Origin: Pseudenterobacter timonensis
Lineage (GTDB): Bacteria; Pseudomonadota; Gammaproteobacteria; Enterobacterales; Enterobacteriaceae
DNA length: 64,000 nt
Assembly: GCF_900021175.1 (NCBI RefSeq)
Contig: NZ_FCOP01000013.1
Span: 744,001-808,000 of the forward strand
Direction of reading: 5' to 3'
Both the position numbers and the translations under genes were made by a program. Each line of letters begins with the position of its first letter. Within the stretch, counting starts at the first letter, position 1. The notes beneath the pieces are model-generated. The model searched no databases, was not told the DNA's origin, and saw only the letters and a list, made by a program, of their open reading frames with translations. Positions 10,506 to 19,212 of this stretch are shown one piece after another.

Positions 10506-11748
10506 ACGCCGTCATATTCAGCGCCATCCCTGCCAGCAGCCAGAGATTCAGCCCTCCCACCAGCAGCACGATAATCCACCCTGCGCGTCTGACAAGCGTG
10601 GTATTCACCAGTTCGCCCATTAGCGCTATGTTGCTGGTGAACATCAGCAGCGGCACCAGCGCCAGCGCAATTCCGAAGCTCAGCAATACCTGACTCATCA
10701 CCAGAATACGCGTGGGGTCAAGCCCCATCAGGATGACGATAAACGAAGGCAGCATCGTCACCGTGCGGCGCAGCCAGAGGGGAATATTAAAATGGACAAA
10801 GCCCTGCATCACCACCTGGCCGGCCAGCGTACCCACCACGGTTGAGGAGAGGCCTGCGGCGACCAGGCTCAGACCAAACGTGGTCGCCGCCGCATGGCTC
10901 AGCAGAGGCTCCAGCGTCAGATAGGCCTCGTCAAGTTTGGCAACGCCGGTATGGCCGTTAAAGTGGAAGGCGGCTGCGGCGGTGGCCATCATCGCCAGAT
11001 TAACAAACCCGGCGATGGTCATAGCGAACGCCACGTCCCATTTAGTTGCTGAATACCGCTCCTGTCGCGAACCGCCCTGCGACTGCTGCGTCAGGGAGGA
11101 ATGTAAATAGATTACGTGCGGCATAATGGTGGCGCCCAGCACCCCTGCGGCAAGAAATACTGCGTCGGAAGTAGGCAGGCTGGGGATAATCATCCCTTTC
11201 CCGAGCTGGACAAAATCGGGCCGTGAAAAGATAAGCTCAACAATATAGGCCGCCGCCACGAAAAGCAGCAGGCCGCCAATCACCTTCTCCAGCGGCTTTT
11301 GCCCGCGCCGTTGCAGCATCAGAATTAAAAACGTGGCGATACCGGTCAGCACCGCGCCCTGCAGGAGTGAAACGCCGAGGATCAGCTTAAAACCGATCGC
11401 CGCCCCGATAAACTCCGCCAGGTCCGTCGCCATGGCGATAATTTCCGCCTGCACCCAGTAGAACCAGACCAGCGGACGCGGGTAACGATCGCGGATCTGT
11501 TCCGCCAGGTTTTTGCCGGTCGCGATACCCAGCTTGGCAGAAAGCACCTGAATCAGCATGGCCATCAGGTTAGCCCAGACCACAACCCACAACAGCTTGT
11601 AGCCAAAGCTGGCGCCGGCCTGGATGTTAGTCGCAAAATTGCCGGGATCGATGTAACCAATCGCCGCAATGAACGCAGGTCCCATTAATGCAAACCGCAG
11701 CTTGCGTGCGGCTCGACCGCTGCTACTCTCTACGCGACTGTTCGTCAT
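10504..11748 (-). CDS. mntH: Nramp-type Mn(II)/Fe(II)-proton symporter MntH
   Basis: A 414-residue inner-membrane protein with 11 predicted spans. The metal-site motif DPGN lies in span 1 ([15 protein letters not shown]) and the second signature MPHVIYLHS in span 6. It imports manganese, and to a lesser degree ferrous iron, with protons. I start at the ATG at 11748; one codon upstream is an in-frame GTG. The promoter region holds an MntR box and a Fur box, which agrees with repression by manganese and iron in relatives. Divergent from nupC. Confidence 0.96.
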   Translation of the reverse strand: MTNSRVESSSGRAARKLRFALMGPAFIAAIGYIDPGNFATNIQAGASFGYKLLWVVVWANLMAMLIQVLSAKLGIATGKNLAEQIRDRYPRPLVWFYWVQAEIIAMATDLAEFIGAAIGFKLILGVSLLQGAVLTGIATFLILMLQRRGQKPLEKVIGGLLLFVAAAYIVELIFSRPDFVQLGKGMIIPSLPTSDAVFLAAGVLGATIMPHVIYLHSSLTQQSQGGSRQERYSATKWDVAFAMTIAGFVNLAMMATAAAAFHFNGHTGVAKLDEAYLTLEPLLSHAAATTFGLSLVAAGLSSTVVGTLAGQVVMQGFVHFNIPLWLRRTVTMLPSFIVILMGLDPTRILVMSQVLLSFGIALALVPLLMFTSNIALMGELVNTTLVRRAGWIIVLLVGGLNLWLLAGMALNMTA

Positions 11749-11759
11749 CACTGCCTCTA

Positions 11760-11779
11760 AATATAGCCTTTGCTATGTT
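11760..11779. promoter_or_regulatory. MntR operator of mntH
   Basis: On the minus strand the site reads AACATAGCAAAGGCTATATT, nearly identical to the known enterobacterial MntR box upstream of mntH. It lies about 12 bases before the mntH start, where bound MntR would block transcription. Confidence 0.85.
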
Positions 11780-11793
11780 TAATGCTATCAAAA

Positions 11794-11808
11794 TGAGAAT
11801 GATTATCA
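11794..11808. promoter_or_regulatory. Fur box of mntH
   Basis: TGAGAATGATTATCA fits the 7-1-7 Fur inverted repeat TGATAATnATTATCA with one mismatch. It lies upstream of the MntR box, as expected for an iron- and manganese-controlled mntH promoter. Confidence 0.85.
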
Positions 11809-11985
11809 AGTTCATTTGTAAAGTTTGTAATGATTTCTCTGATAGCAAATAACGATAGATGAGGCGGGAACATAAGGTCAGTATCGCCGGTGGCGAAGAC
11901 CCTGCTATTACTAAAAGATTAGCACAAGCGACTAACTTTTCACTCATTTACGTAACATAACAAAAATGCATGGTTGATCACTATT

Positions 11986-12001
11986 TTTGAGACTCGTCAC
12001 A
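11986..12001. promoter_or_regulatory. Candidate CRP site upstream of nupC
   Basis: TTTGA-N6-TCACA matches the CRP half sites TGTGA/TCACA with one mismatch, about 95 bases before the nupC start. nupC of E. coli is activated by cAMP-CRP and repressed by CytR, so a site here is expected. Confidence 0.55.
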
Positions 12002-12096
12002 GGACGTAACTATAGTGTGTCTTTGATCTCGTTTTCTTTATGCTTGTTTCATAGAATGTGCACGAAAATTAAATCTGCCTCATATTTGGAGCAAAT

Positions 12097-13284
12097 ATGG
12101 ACCGCGTCCTTCATTTTGTCCTCGCACTTGTTGTCGTTACTGCACTTGCATTGCTGGTCAGCCATGACCGCAAAAAAATTCGTATTCGCTATGTTATCCA
12201 GCTGCTCGTTATCGAAGTCTTGCTCGCCTGGTTCTTCCTCAATTCCAACGTCGGCCTGGGTTTCGTAAAGGGCTTTTCCGAAATGTTCGAAAAACTGCTC
12301 GGATTTGCGAACGAAGGGACGAACTTCGTCTTTGGTAAGATGAACGACGAAGGACTGGCCTTCTTCTTCCTGAAGGTGCTTTGCCCAATCGTCTTTATCT
12401 CTGCGCTGATCGGTATTTTGCAGCATATTCGCGTACTGCCGATTGTGATCCGTGCCATTGGTACCGTTCTGTCTAAAGTGAACGGCATGGGCAAGCTGGA
12501 ATCGTTTAACGCCGTCAGCTCCCTGATCCTCGGCCAGTCTGAGAACTTTATCGCCTATAAAGACATTCTCGGTAAAATGTCCCGCAACCGCATGTACACC
12601 ATGGCGGCAACCGCGATGTCTACCGTTTCGATGTCTATCGTCGGCGCCTATATGACCATGCTGGAGCCGAAATATGTGGTGGCCGCGCTGGTGCTGAACA
12701 TGTTCAGTACCTTTATCGTGCTCTCCCTGATTAACCCGTACCGCGTTGAACAGGGCGAAGAGAACCTGCAGATGGCGAATCTGCACGAAGGTCAGAGCTT
12801 CTTTGAAATGCTGGGTGAGTATATTCTGGCAGGCTTTAAAGTGGCGATTATCGTTGCCGCCATGCTGATCGGCTTTATCGCCCTGATCTCCGCGCTGAAC
12901 GCCCTCTTCGCCGCCGTACTGGGTATCTCCTTCCAGGGGATCCTGGGCTACATCTTCTATCCGGTCGCCTGGGTGATGGGTGTGCCGGCGCACGAAGCGC
13001 TGCAGGTGGGCAGTATCATGGCAACTAAACTGGTGTCGAATGAGTTTGTGGCCATGATGGATCTGCAGAAGATTGCCGGCACGCTCTCTCCGCGCGCGGA
13101 AGGCATCATCTCCGTATTCCTCGTCTCCTTCGCTAACTTCTCCTCCATCGGTATTATCGCCGGTGCGATTAAAGGGCTGAACGAAGAGCAAGGCAACGTG
13201 GTCTCCCGTTTCGGTCTGAAACTGGTTTATGGCTCTACGCTCGTAAGCGTGCTGTCGGCTTCTATCGCCGCACTGGTGCTGTAA
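12097..13284 (+). CDS. nupC: Nucleoside:proton symporter NupC
   Basis: A 395-residue concentrative nucleoside transporter of the inner membrane. It takes up pyrimidine nucleosides and adenosine with protons. The CNT signature region includes [25 protein letters not shown] and the end of the transport core, [14 protein letters not shown]. Compared with my recollection of E. coli NupC (400 residues), about five residues are missing after ALFAAV, in a loop, with the frame kept. Downstream lies a strong bidirectional terminator shared with pdeA. Confidence 0.96.
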   Translation: MDRVLHFVLALVVVTALALLVSHDRKKIRIRYVIQLLVIEVLLAWFFLNSNVGLGFVKGFSEMFEKLLGFANEGTNFVFGKMNDEGLAFFFLKVLCPIVFISALIGILQHIRVLPIVIRAIGTVLSKVNGMGKLESFNAVSSLILGQSENFIAYKDILGKMSRNRMYTMAATAMSTVSMSIVGAYMTMLEPKYVVAALVLNMFSTFIVLSLINPYRVEQGEENLQMANLHEGQSFFEMLGEYILAGFKVAIIVAAMLIGFIALISALNALFAAVLGISFQGILGYIFYPVAWVMGVPAHEALQVGSIMATKLVSNEFVAMMDLQKIAGTLSPRAEGIISVFLVSFANFSSIGIIAGAIKGLNEEQGNVVSRFGLKLVYGSTLVSVLSASIAALVL

Positions 13285-13290
13285 TCGCCT

Positions 13291-13323
13291 AAAAAAGCGG
13301 GGGCATATGCCCCCGCTTTTTTA
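13291..13323. terminator. Bidirectional terminator between nupC and pdeA
   Basis: A run of A, the stem GCGGGGGCAT / ATGCCCCCGC (itself fully palindromic) and a run of T. It serves both convergent genes and touches the pdeA stop. Confidence 0.95.
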
Positions 13324-15537
13324 TGCCTGCAGCTCCTCAAGCGGCCGCGGCCTGCCGGTAAGATAGCCCTGCAGATAGTCTACCCCCACATCAAGCAACA
13401 ACTGCCGCTGCTCTGCGGTTTCAACAAATTCAGCCACCACGCAAAGCGATTTGGTTTTTGCCAGATTACAGATGGATTTAACGATCATGGCATCCATGCT
13501 GTCGGTACAGATATCCTTCACGAAGCACCCGTCTATCTTAACGATGTCCGCTTCCAGCCGTTTCAGGCGCTCATAGTTCGCATAACCGCTACCAAAATCA
13601 TCAATGGCAATGCGAAAACCTGCTGCACGAAGCTGCTGAATATTACGGATACTCGTTTCTGAACTGGAGAAAGCCTGCTCTTCGGTAATTTCGATGATGA
13701 CCGTCTGCGGGGCGATGGCGTAGCGCTCAAACAGCCCCACCACTTCAGCGGCGACCTCCTGGTGCATCAGGGTGAGCGGCATCAGGTTTACCGAGAAACG
13801 CGCATATGTCTGTGTAGCAGGATGGTCACGCAGCCATTGCAGCAGCTTTTCCACCACCGCCAAATCGAAGTTATAGCTGAGGTTAAACTCCGCAATCAGC
13901 GGTATAAAGCGGTCCGGGGTGAGTAACTCTCCGTCGCTCTCCAGACGGGAGAGGATCTCGTGATACCCCTCGCCACGCGCGTTGACTATCGGCTGGGCGT
14001 AAAGGCGAATCCCCTCCTCCTGCAACGCCCGTTTGATACGGCTGAGCATCAGCACGCGCTCGGTGGTTTGCCCTGAGACCCTCTCAATGCTGTTGGTCAG
14101 GGCCAGCACCTGGTGGCTGGCGCAGGATTGTTCCGACAGCCAGCTAAGCTGCCCCAACGTCTGATGCAGACACTCCCCGCTATAGTTGCCAGGCTCACTC
14201 CAGGCGGCGCCAAACTCTACGTCCAGCGCGGTCTTATTCCAGTAAATTTTGCGGCTGTTCAGGCAGTCCAGGATATTCTGCAATCGTCTGGCTGTCTGTG
14301 GGCCGAGCAATACCAGCACCAGCTCGCTACCGGGCAGCTGGAAAAACTGCTCTTTCGGCTGCAGCAGCGGCTGAACCGACACCGTGACGGCGCGTTTGCA
14401 ATAGACCCGCATCAGCATACCGTAGTGACGGCTGAGAAACTCGAGGTTCCCCATCCGCAGGCAGCAGACCCGGGCCTCGGGATGACGCTGTAAAAAGACC
14501 TCAAGCGCGCGCAGATTAGCGAGCCCGGTTAGCGGGTCGGTTAGTGCCCGTTGCTGCCACCGTTGCGCTAACCATTCGCTGCGCAGATAGAGGCGGGACA
14601 TGACCAGCAGGCAGAGCGTAAATGAGATCAGTACTGAGAGGACAAAAGAGAGCGTGTAGCCGTTCTGCACTCCCGCCAGGAAGTTTCGGTTATAGGCCAG
14701 CAGCGTAAAGGCAGACGCCGCCCAGGTGAGGGAGACTAGCGGATAGCTTAACCGGCCAATCCCCGCCGTGAACACAATGAAAATAAGCGGCATTAAATAG
14801 CCGGCGATCAGCGATGATTCGTAGGGCAGACAGAGAATCGCCAGCACCATTCCCAGAAGCGTTAGCCAGCTTAATACAAATAATAAATTTGGCCGGATAA
14901 AATAGGGTTTAAGACTCCGCCGCCAGAAGCTTCTGGCGTAGCGCGGATTAACCATCATTCTGAAGGGGTAGTAAAACATCATCGTAAATATGATGCCTGC
15001 GCAAATCAGGCTCTGAATATCAATGACGTTATAAATAACGCTGCCCTCACCAAAATAGCTGGAAAGCGCAACAGGAATATCAAAAAAATAACCGGCCAGA
15101 TACATCATCAATTTTATGCCAACCGGCGTAGCAAAGCAGAGCCAGAATATGCGCATGCCAATAAACCGGTTCGGCACGCTATGCCGCCATCGTCGACCGA
15201 TTTGCCAGCGTAACACGCCGCAGGCGACAAAGAGGGCCAGAAGCTGGCAGCTCAACAGCACTATGCTGTCCAGTAGCGTCAGCTTTAGCTGCACTTCATT
15301 GATGATGATAAAACTTATGATTACTGGCGCAATCGCGCGACGGCCAAACAGCAGTATCACCGCCAGAACAACGCTCAGAGGAAGCCAGGCCAAATAGACT
15401 TCGACACCATCCACAACGGCCCGGGGAGAAATATAACGAGAAAAAGGCACTGCGATCAGACAAAGCATGAAAGCAATGATAAATATTTTTACATTATTCC
15501 AACGTTGACTATTCATTACATATAACAAAAAAACCAT
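13321..15537 (-). CDS. pdeA: Membrane cyclic-di-GMP phosphodiesterase PdeA (YfeA)
   Basis: About 738 residues: an N-terminal MASE1-like block of eight or so membrane spans (to about residue 310), a degenerate GGDEF domain starting near ALTDPLTGLANLRAL, and a C-terminal EAL domain (about 490-735). The GGDEF site is replaced by a PGSEL-like sequence, so no cyclase activity is expected. The EAL domain has EIL at the signature place, as in the E. coli protein, and keeps NLMPLTL, EITEEQAF and IDDFGSGYANYERLK. It would hydrolyse c-di-GMP. The start is uncertain: ATG 15537 or the ATG seven codons further in. Convergent with nupC. Confidence 0.92.
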   Translation of the reverse strand: MVFLLYVMNSQRWNNVKIFIIAFMLCLIAVPFSRYISPRAVVDGVEVYLAWLPLSVVLAVILLFGRRAIAPVIISFIIINEVQLKLTLLDSIVLLSCQLLALFVACGVLRWQIGRRWRHSVPNRFIGMRIFWLCFATPVGIKLMMYLAGYFFDIPVALSSYFGEGSVIYNVIDIQSLICAGIIFTMMFYYPFRMMVNPRYARSFWRRSLKPYFIRPNLLFVLSWLTLLGMVLAILCLPYESSLIAGYLMPLIFIVFTAGIGRLSYPLVSLTWAASAFTLLAYNRNFLAGVQNGYTLSFVLSVLISFTLCLLVMSRLYLRSEWLAQRWQQRALTDPLTGLANLRALEVFLQRHPEARVCCLRMGNLEFLSRHYGMLMRVYCKRAVTVSVQPLLQPKEQFFQLPGSELVLVLLGPQTARRLQNILDCLNSRKIYWNKTALDVEFGAAWSEPGNYSGECLHQTLGQLSWLSEQSCASHQVLALTNSIERVSGQTTERVLMLSRIKRALQEEGIRLYAQPIVNARGEGYHEILSRLESDGELLTPDRFIPLIAEFNLSYNFDLAVVEKLLQWLRDHPATQTYARFSVNLMPLTLMHQEVAAEVVGLFERYAIAPQTVIIEITEEQAFSSSETSIRNIQQLRAAGFRIAIDDFGSGYANYERLKRLEADIVKIDGCFVKDICTDSMDAMIVKSICNLAKTKSLCVVAEFVETAEQRQLLLDVGVDYLQGYLTGRPRPLEELQA

Positions 15538-15694
15538 CCCGATATTTTATTTACCGTACGGATAATAAGTTTATTATTTGAGCGAGGCAAGTTCCGTTCA
15601 GACAAGAAAAGAAGTTAATGATTTTGCTTAAGGTAAGGTTTAAGAAAAAAGCAGACTGATAACATACCAAGTCTGAATATTTTACAGAGAAATG

Positions 15695-15720
15695 AAAAAA
15701 CCCCCGCTTTCGCGAGGGTT
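15695..15720 (-). terminator. Terminator of the tRNA-Ala transcript
   Basis: On the minus strand AACCCTCGCG-AAAG-CGGGGGTT followed by six T makes a strong hairpin directly after the second tRNA-Ala. Confidence 0.9.
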
Positions 15721-15727
15721 CAAATTT

Positions 15728-15803
<76 letters not shown>

Positions 15804-15842
15804 ACGTGGCGTTTACGTTCCAAACTCTCCTGGATAAGAATT

Positions 15843-15918
<76 letters not shown>

Positions 15919-16134
15919 AACGTAAAGCTGTCGTGTTGACGGGCGGCATAATATGAATTCCGCTGCGCAGTGTCAACGGCAAAATCAGCATCCATGAATC
16001 AACCGCTGAAAATTCAGGCAAATGAACCACTTTGCGTAGCGGCTCGCAGTCAGGAGTTAAGCCTGTCACGTTTTCGGCTAAATCGGTGCTATAAGATAAA
16101 TAATTAATAACCCTGTAATCACTCAGGAAATGGC

Positions 16135-16497
16135 ATGATCAAGGAACGTATGACACCGGAGGAGCTGGCCCAACTCACCGGTTACAGCCGTCAGACTATT
16201 AATAAATGGGTACGCAAAGAGGGCTGGGTAACATCACCCCGTCCCGGCGTGCAGGGCGGAAAGGCGCGGCTGGTTCATGTAAACGACCAGGTACGGGAGT
16301 TTATTCGCAGCGCCTGCCGGGAGCCGGCCTCACCTGAGCTTACGGCAAACAGCCCCGGCGAGAGCAACCTGTACACGCTATTGCAGACGCTGGCAAATGA
16401 GATGACGCAGGAAGAGCAAAAACAGCTTACCTCGCTGTTACTGCGGGACGGGATCACCGGATTATTGCAACGACTAGGGATACGCAACCACGACTGA
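16135..16497 (+). CDS. yfeC: DNA-binding protein YfeC (DUF1323)
   Basis: 120 residues from the ATG at 16135. The homologue begins at the internal ATG (16150, MTPEELAQLTGYS), which also has its own AAGGA site, so the true start is open. The N terminus is a helix-turn-helix of MerR/transposon-excisionase type (GYSRQTINKWVRKEGW) followed by a basic PGVQGGKARLVHV wing. The C terminus ends in the conserved LLQRLGIR. Known in E. coli as a putative regulator that binds DNA. It is 1 base from yfeD, its tandem paralogue. Confidence 0.9.
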   Translation: MIKERMTPEELAQLTGYSRQTINKWVRKEGWVTSPRPGVQGGKARLVHVNDQVREFIRSACREPASPELTANSPGESNLYTLLQTLANEMTQEEQKQLTSLLLRDGITGLLQRLGIRNHD

Positions 16498-16498
16498 T

Positions 16499-16894
16499 AT
16501 GAAAAGATTACGGAGCAAGATGACCACGGAGGAGCTGGCCGATAGCCTTAAGGTGGCCAGACAGACGGTTAACCGCTGGATACGCCAGCAAGGGTGGAAA
16601 ACAGAGCGCGTAAATGGCGTTAAAGGTGGCAGAGCGCGTCTTATCCACGTTGATGCCCGCGTGCGGGATTATATTATGAGCCTTCCGGCGGTACGCAACC
16701 GTCAGGCCATCTACCAGCTGGCAGAAGCGCCTGCGAGCTATGGGGAGGAGCGAGCACCGGCGGTGCTGCACCAGATAACCGATGTGCTGGAAAAAATGAC
16801 GCCCGCGGAACAGGAGCATCTTGCCATCCTGTTAGCGCGCGAAGGCATCCTCGGTTTCCTGACCCGGCTTGGCATCAGGGAGACGCAGGCATAA
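16499..16894 (+). CDS. yfeD: DNA-binding protein YfeD (DUF1323)
   Basis: A 131-residue paralogue of YfeC. The same HTH (VARQTVNRWIRQQGW) and wing (NGVKGGRARLIHV) open the protein, and the same MTPAEQEH plus FLTRLGIR block closes it. The middle part (70-95) is poorly conserved. Start ATG 16499 follows the yfeC stop after one base, so the two are translationally linked. Function is not established beyond predicted DNA binding. Convergent with gltX. Confidence 0.92.
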   Translation: MKRLRSKMTTEELADSLKVARQTVNRWIRQQGWKTERVNGVKGGRARLIHVDARVRDYIMSLPAVRNRQAIYQLAEAPASYGEERAPAVLHQITDVLEKMTPAEQEHLAILLAREGILGFLTRLGIRETQA

Positions 16895-16920
16895 AAAAAC
16901 GGCAGGATAACCTGCCGTTT
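16893..16920 (-). terminator. Terminator of gltX
   Basis: ACGGCAGG-TTAT-CCTGCCGT followed by seven T when read on the minus strand, directly after the gltX stop. It overlaps the last bases of yfeD. Confidence 0.88.
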
Positions 16921-16935
16921 GCCATAAGCGTTCTG

Positions 16936-18351
16936 TTACTGCTGGCTTTCACGCGCGGCAATATATGCCAGCGCCTTTTCAATACGTGCGATGCTGCGGG
17001 ATTTGCCGATCGCGTGGACGGTAACATCCAGGGCTGGCGACTGACCTGCCCCCGTCACCGCAACGCGCAGCGGCATACCCACTTTGCCCATACCCACTTC
17101 CAGTTCGTCAGCCGTGGCCTGAATGGCGTGGTGGACATTTTCTGCCGTCCAGTCGGTAATGGCGGCCAGCTTGTCGCGCACCACTTCCAGAGGCTGACGG
17201 GCGACCGGACGCAGGTGTTTCTTCGCCGCGTCGGCGTCAAACTCGTCGAACTCTTCATAGAAGTAGCGGCAGCTTTGTGCCATCTCTTTCAGCGTCTTGC
17301 AGCGCTCGCCCAGCAGTTTCACCAGATCCGCCAGTTGCGGGCCATTGCGGGTATCAATGTTCGCCTGCTCAATGTGCCACTGCAGGTGGGTCGCCACATA
17401 CTCTGGCGCCAGCGTATTAATATAGTGATGGTTCAGCCACAGCAGCTTATCGGTGTTAAAGGCGCTGGCGGATTTGCTGACCGCGTTCAGAGAGAACAGT
17501 TTAATCATCTCTTCACGGGTGAAGATCTCCTGGTCGCCGCTGGACCAGCCCAGACGCACCAGGTAGTTCAGCAGCGCTTCCGGCAGATAACCGTCGTCAC
17601 GGTATTGCATCACGCTTACCGCGCCGTGGCGTTTGGAGAGTTTTTTACCGTCGTCGCCGTTGATCATGGAGACGTGCGCATAGACCGGCACCGGCGCGTT
17701 CAGCGCTTTGAGGATGTTGATCTGGCGTGGCGTGTTATTGATATGGTCTTCGCCACGGATCACGTGCGTGATCTCCATATCCCAGTCGTCCACGACTACG
17801 CAGAAATTGTAGGTCGGTGAACCGTCGGTACGGCGAATGATCAGATCGTCCAGTTCCTGATTGCTGAACTCAATCGGGCCGCGGATCTGATCGTCAAAGA
17901 TCACCGATCCCTCTTGCGGGTTGGCAAAACGCACCACGCACGGCTCGTCGTCGGCATGGTGTTCATGGCTGTGGCGGCAGCGACCGTCATAGCGCGGCTT
18001 CTCCCCTTTCGCCATCTGTTCTTCACGAAGCTGCTCCAGACGCTCTTTAGAGCAGTAGCACTTATATGCGGTACCCGCTTCCAGCATCTTATCAATAACG
18101 GCGTTATAGCGATCAAAACGTTTGGTCTGGAAATACGGGCCTTCATCCCACTCCAGGTTAAGCCAGTTCATCCCATCCATAATGGCTTCGATAGCCTCTG
18201 GCGTGGAGCGCTCCAGATCGGTGTCTTCAATACGCAATACGAACTGACCACCGTGGTTGCGCGCAAAAAGCCAGGAATAGAGAGCGGTACGAGCACCACC
18301 GACGTGCAGATAGCCTGTCGGGCTCGGCGCGAAGCGAGTTTTGATTTTCAT
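16936..18351 (-). CDS. gltX: Glutamyl-tRNA synthetase
   Basis: A 471-residue class I aminoacyl-tRNA synthetase that charges tRNA-Glu. The Rossmann fold carries the HIGH-equivalent HVGG in [19 protein letters not shown] at residues 7-25. KMSKS is present as KLSKRHG. The zinc-site region has Cys and His in CYCSKERLE and CRHSHEH. Length matches E. coli. Divergent from the tRNA-Val/Lys operon, as in E. coli, where the neighbouring tRNA and synthetase promoters are close together. Confidence 0.97.
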   Translation of the reverse strand: MKIKTRFAPSPTGYLHVGGARTALYSWLFARNHGGQFVLRIEDTDLERSTPEAIEAIMDGMNWLNLEWDEGPYFQTKRFDRYNAVIDKMLEAGTAYKCYCSKERLEQLREEQMAKGEKPRYDGRCRHSHEHHADDEPCVVRFANPQEGSVIFDDQIRGPIEFSNQELDDLIIRRTDGSPTYNFCVVVDDWDMEITHVIRGEDHINNTPRQINILKALNAPVPVYAHVSMINGDDGKKLSKRHGAVSVMQYRDDGYLPEALLNYLVRLGWSSGDQEIFTREEMIKLFSLNAVSKSASAFNTDKLLWLNHHYINTLAPEYVATHLQWHIEQANIDTRNGPQLADLVKLLGERCKTLKEMAQSCRYFYEEFDEFDADAAKKHLRPVARQPLEVVRDKLAAITDWTAENVHHAIQATADELEVGMGKVGMPLRVAVTGAGQSPALDVTVHAIGKSRSIARIEKALAYIAARESQQ

Positions 18352-18564
18352 GAAAAGGCCTTACGTTATAAAGATGCCGACGACCGGCAAATCCTGGGAA
18401 AAAACGAATGGGCAATATTCTATCACCGTGCGGGGATTCCTCAATGTTGTTACCCGGGAAAGGCTGCGCTTCGCCGTTTTTGTTTAGAAATCAGGCTCCA
18501 CTGACGGTTTCACGATCGTTTTGTTTAATTTTACGACGAACAAACAAAAACTTTAGAAAATGCG

Positions 18565-18592
18565 TTGACTCATTTTCAACTCTCCCTATAAT
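18565..18592 (+). promoter_or_regulatory. Promoter of the tRNA-Val/Lys operon
   Basis: TTGACT (18565-18570) and a perfect TATAAT (18587-18592) with a 16-base spacer. The GC-rich start-side discriminator GCGACTCC is typical of stable-RNA promoters under stringent control. The first tRNA starts 17 bases after the -10. Confidence 0.9.
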
Positions 18593-18609
18593 GCGACTCC
18601 ACACAGCGG

Positions 18610-18685
18610 GGGTGATTAGCTCAGCTGGGAGAGCACCTCCCTTACAAGGAGGGGGTCGGCGGTTCGAACCCGTCATCACCCACCA
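18610..18685 (+). tRNA. valU: tRNA-Val (TAC), copy 1
   Basis: A 76-nt tRNA with encoded CCA, anticodon TAC in CTTACAAG, and D-arm GATTAGCTCAGC. It differs from the next two copies by one base in the T loop region (GTTCGAACC against GTTCGATCC). Confidence 0.97.
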
Positions 18686-18730
18686 ACTACTTAACGTAGT
18701 CTCCGCCGTGTAGATAAGAAATTGAGAAGT

Positions 18731-18806
18731 GGGTGATTAGCTCAGCTGGGAGAGCACCTCCCTTACAAGGAGGGGGTCGGCGGTTCGATCCCGTCATCAC
18801 CCACCA
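18731..18806 (+). tRNA. valX: tRNA-Val (TAC), copy 2
   Basis: 76 nt with anticodon TAC and encoded CCA; identical to copy 3 by eye. It is 45 bases after copy 1 in the same transcript. Confidence 0.97.
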
Positions 18807-18848
18807 CTTTCTCACCAGCGAAATTTCTTATCATTGAAGTACCGAAGT

Positions 18849-18924
18849 GGGTGATTAGCTCAGCTGGGAGAGCACCTCCCTTACAAGGAGGGGGTCGGCG
18901 GTTCGATCCCGTCATCACCCACCA
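18849..18924 (+). tRNA. valY: tRNA-Val (TAC), copy 3
   Basis: 76 nt with anticodon TAC and encoded CCA. It is followed after only four bases by tRNA-Lys. Confidence 0.97.
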
Positions 18925-18928
18925 CTTC

Positions 18929-19004
18929 GGGTCGTTAGCTCAGTTGGTAGAGCAGTTGACTTTTAATCAATTGGTCGCAGGTTCGAATCCTGCACGACCC
19001 ACCA
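18929..19004 (+). tRNA. lysV: tRNA-Lys (TTT)
   Basis: 76 nt: 5' GGGTCGTTAGCTCAG, anticodon TTT in CTTTTAAT, T-arm GGTTCGAATCC, 3' GACCCACCA. The last tRNA of the operon. Its last 18 nt (from 18987) plus the following terminator recur downstream as an exact 54-bp copy. Confidence 0.97.
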
Positions 19005-19040
19005 GTGTAAAAAGGCGCCCTAAAGGCGCCTTTTTGCTAT
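18987..19040 (+). repeat. 54-bp direct repeat, copy A (tRNA-Lys 3' end plus terminator)
   Basis: Starts ATCCTGCACGACCCACCA inside the T arm of lysV and runs through the terminator to TTTTTGCTAT. It is identical base for base to copy B, 155 bases further right. Copy A contains the functional tRNA end. Confidence 0.95.
19009..19035 (+). terminator. Terminator of the tRNA operon (copy A)
   Basis: AAAAAGGCGCC, loop CTAAA and GGCGCCTTTTT form a stable hairpin with T run five bases after the CCA end of tRNA-Lys. Confidence 0.92.
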
Positions 19041-19141
19041 CTGCGATGCCAATGATTCGAACCTGCAGCAGGTTCGGGTCGAACGAAGTGAGACACCGGA
19101 GCCGCCTGCGGCGACGGCCCGAAGGGCGAGCGTAGCGAGTC
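19041..19141 (+). other. Structured spacer between the two tRNA-Lys tails
   Basis: About 101 bases with no coding frame. It contains a palindrome CGAACCTGCAGCAGGTTCG that combines an inverted and a direct copy of the tRNA T arm. Further GC-rich mini-hairpins follow (CCGCCTGCGG, GCCCGAAGGGC). Its layout recalls the rtT repeats that follow E. coli tyrT, where repeated units contain a piece of the tRNA 3' end. Function unknown. Confidence 0.6.
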
Positions 19142-19195
19142 ATCCTGCACGACCCACCAGTGTAAAAAGGCGCCCTAAAGGCGCCTTTTTGCTAT
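19142..19195 (+). repeat. 54-bp direct repeat, copy B (orphan tRNA-Lys tail plus terminator)
   Basis: An exact copy of 18987-19040: the last 18 nt of tRNA-Lys with CCA, a four-base spacer and the terminator. The rest of the tRNA is missing, so this copy cannot give a tRNA. Confidence 0.95.
19164..19190 (+). terminator. Second terminator (copy B)
   Basis: The same 27-base hairpin and T run as at 19009-19035, duplicated with the tRNA tail. It could catch read-through from the first terminator before the convergent yfeR. Confidence 0.85.
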
Positions 19196-19212
19196 GCATC
19201 CCATACCGCATG

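Noticed and set aside
12049-13191. 380-codon open frame antisense to nupC
   Set aside because: Rich in His, Gln and Asp, as expected opposite a hydrophobic membrane protein; not a gene.
18929-19195. Prophage or genomic island integrated at tRNA-Lys
   Set aside because: Only about 100 bases lie between the two tRNA tails, and there is no integrase or other cargo. At most a footprint of a lost element; reported as a finding, not as a mobile element.
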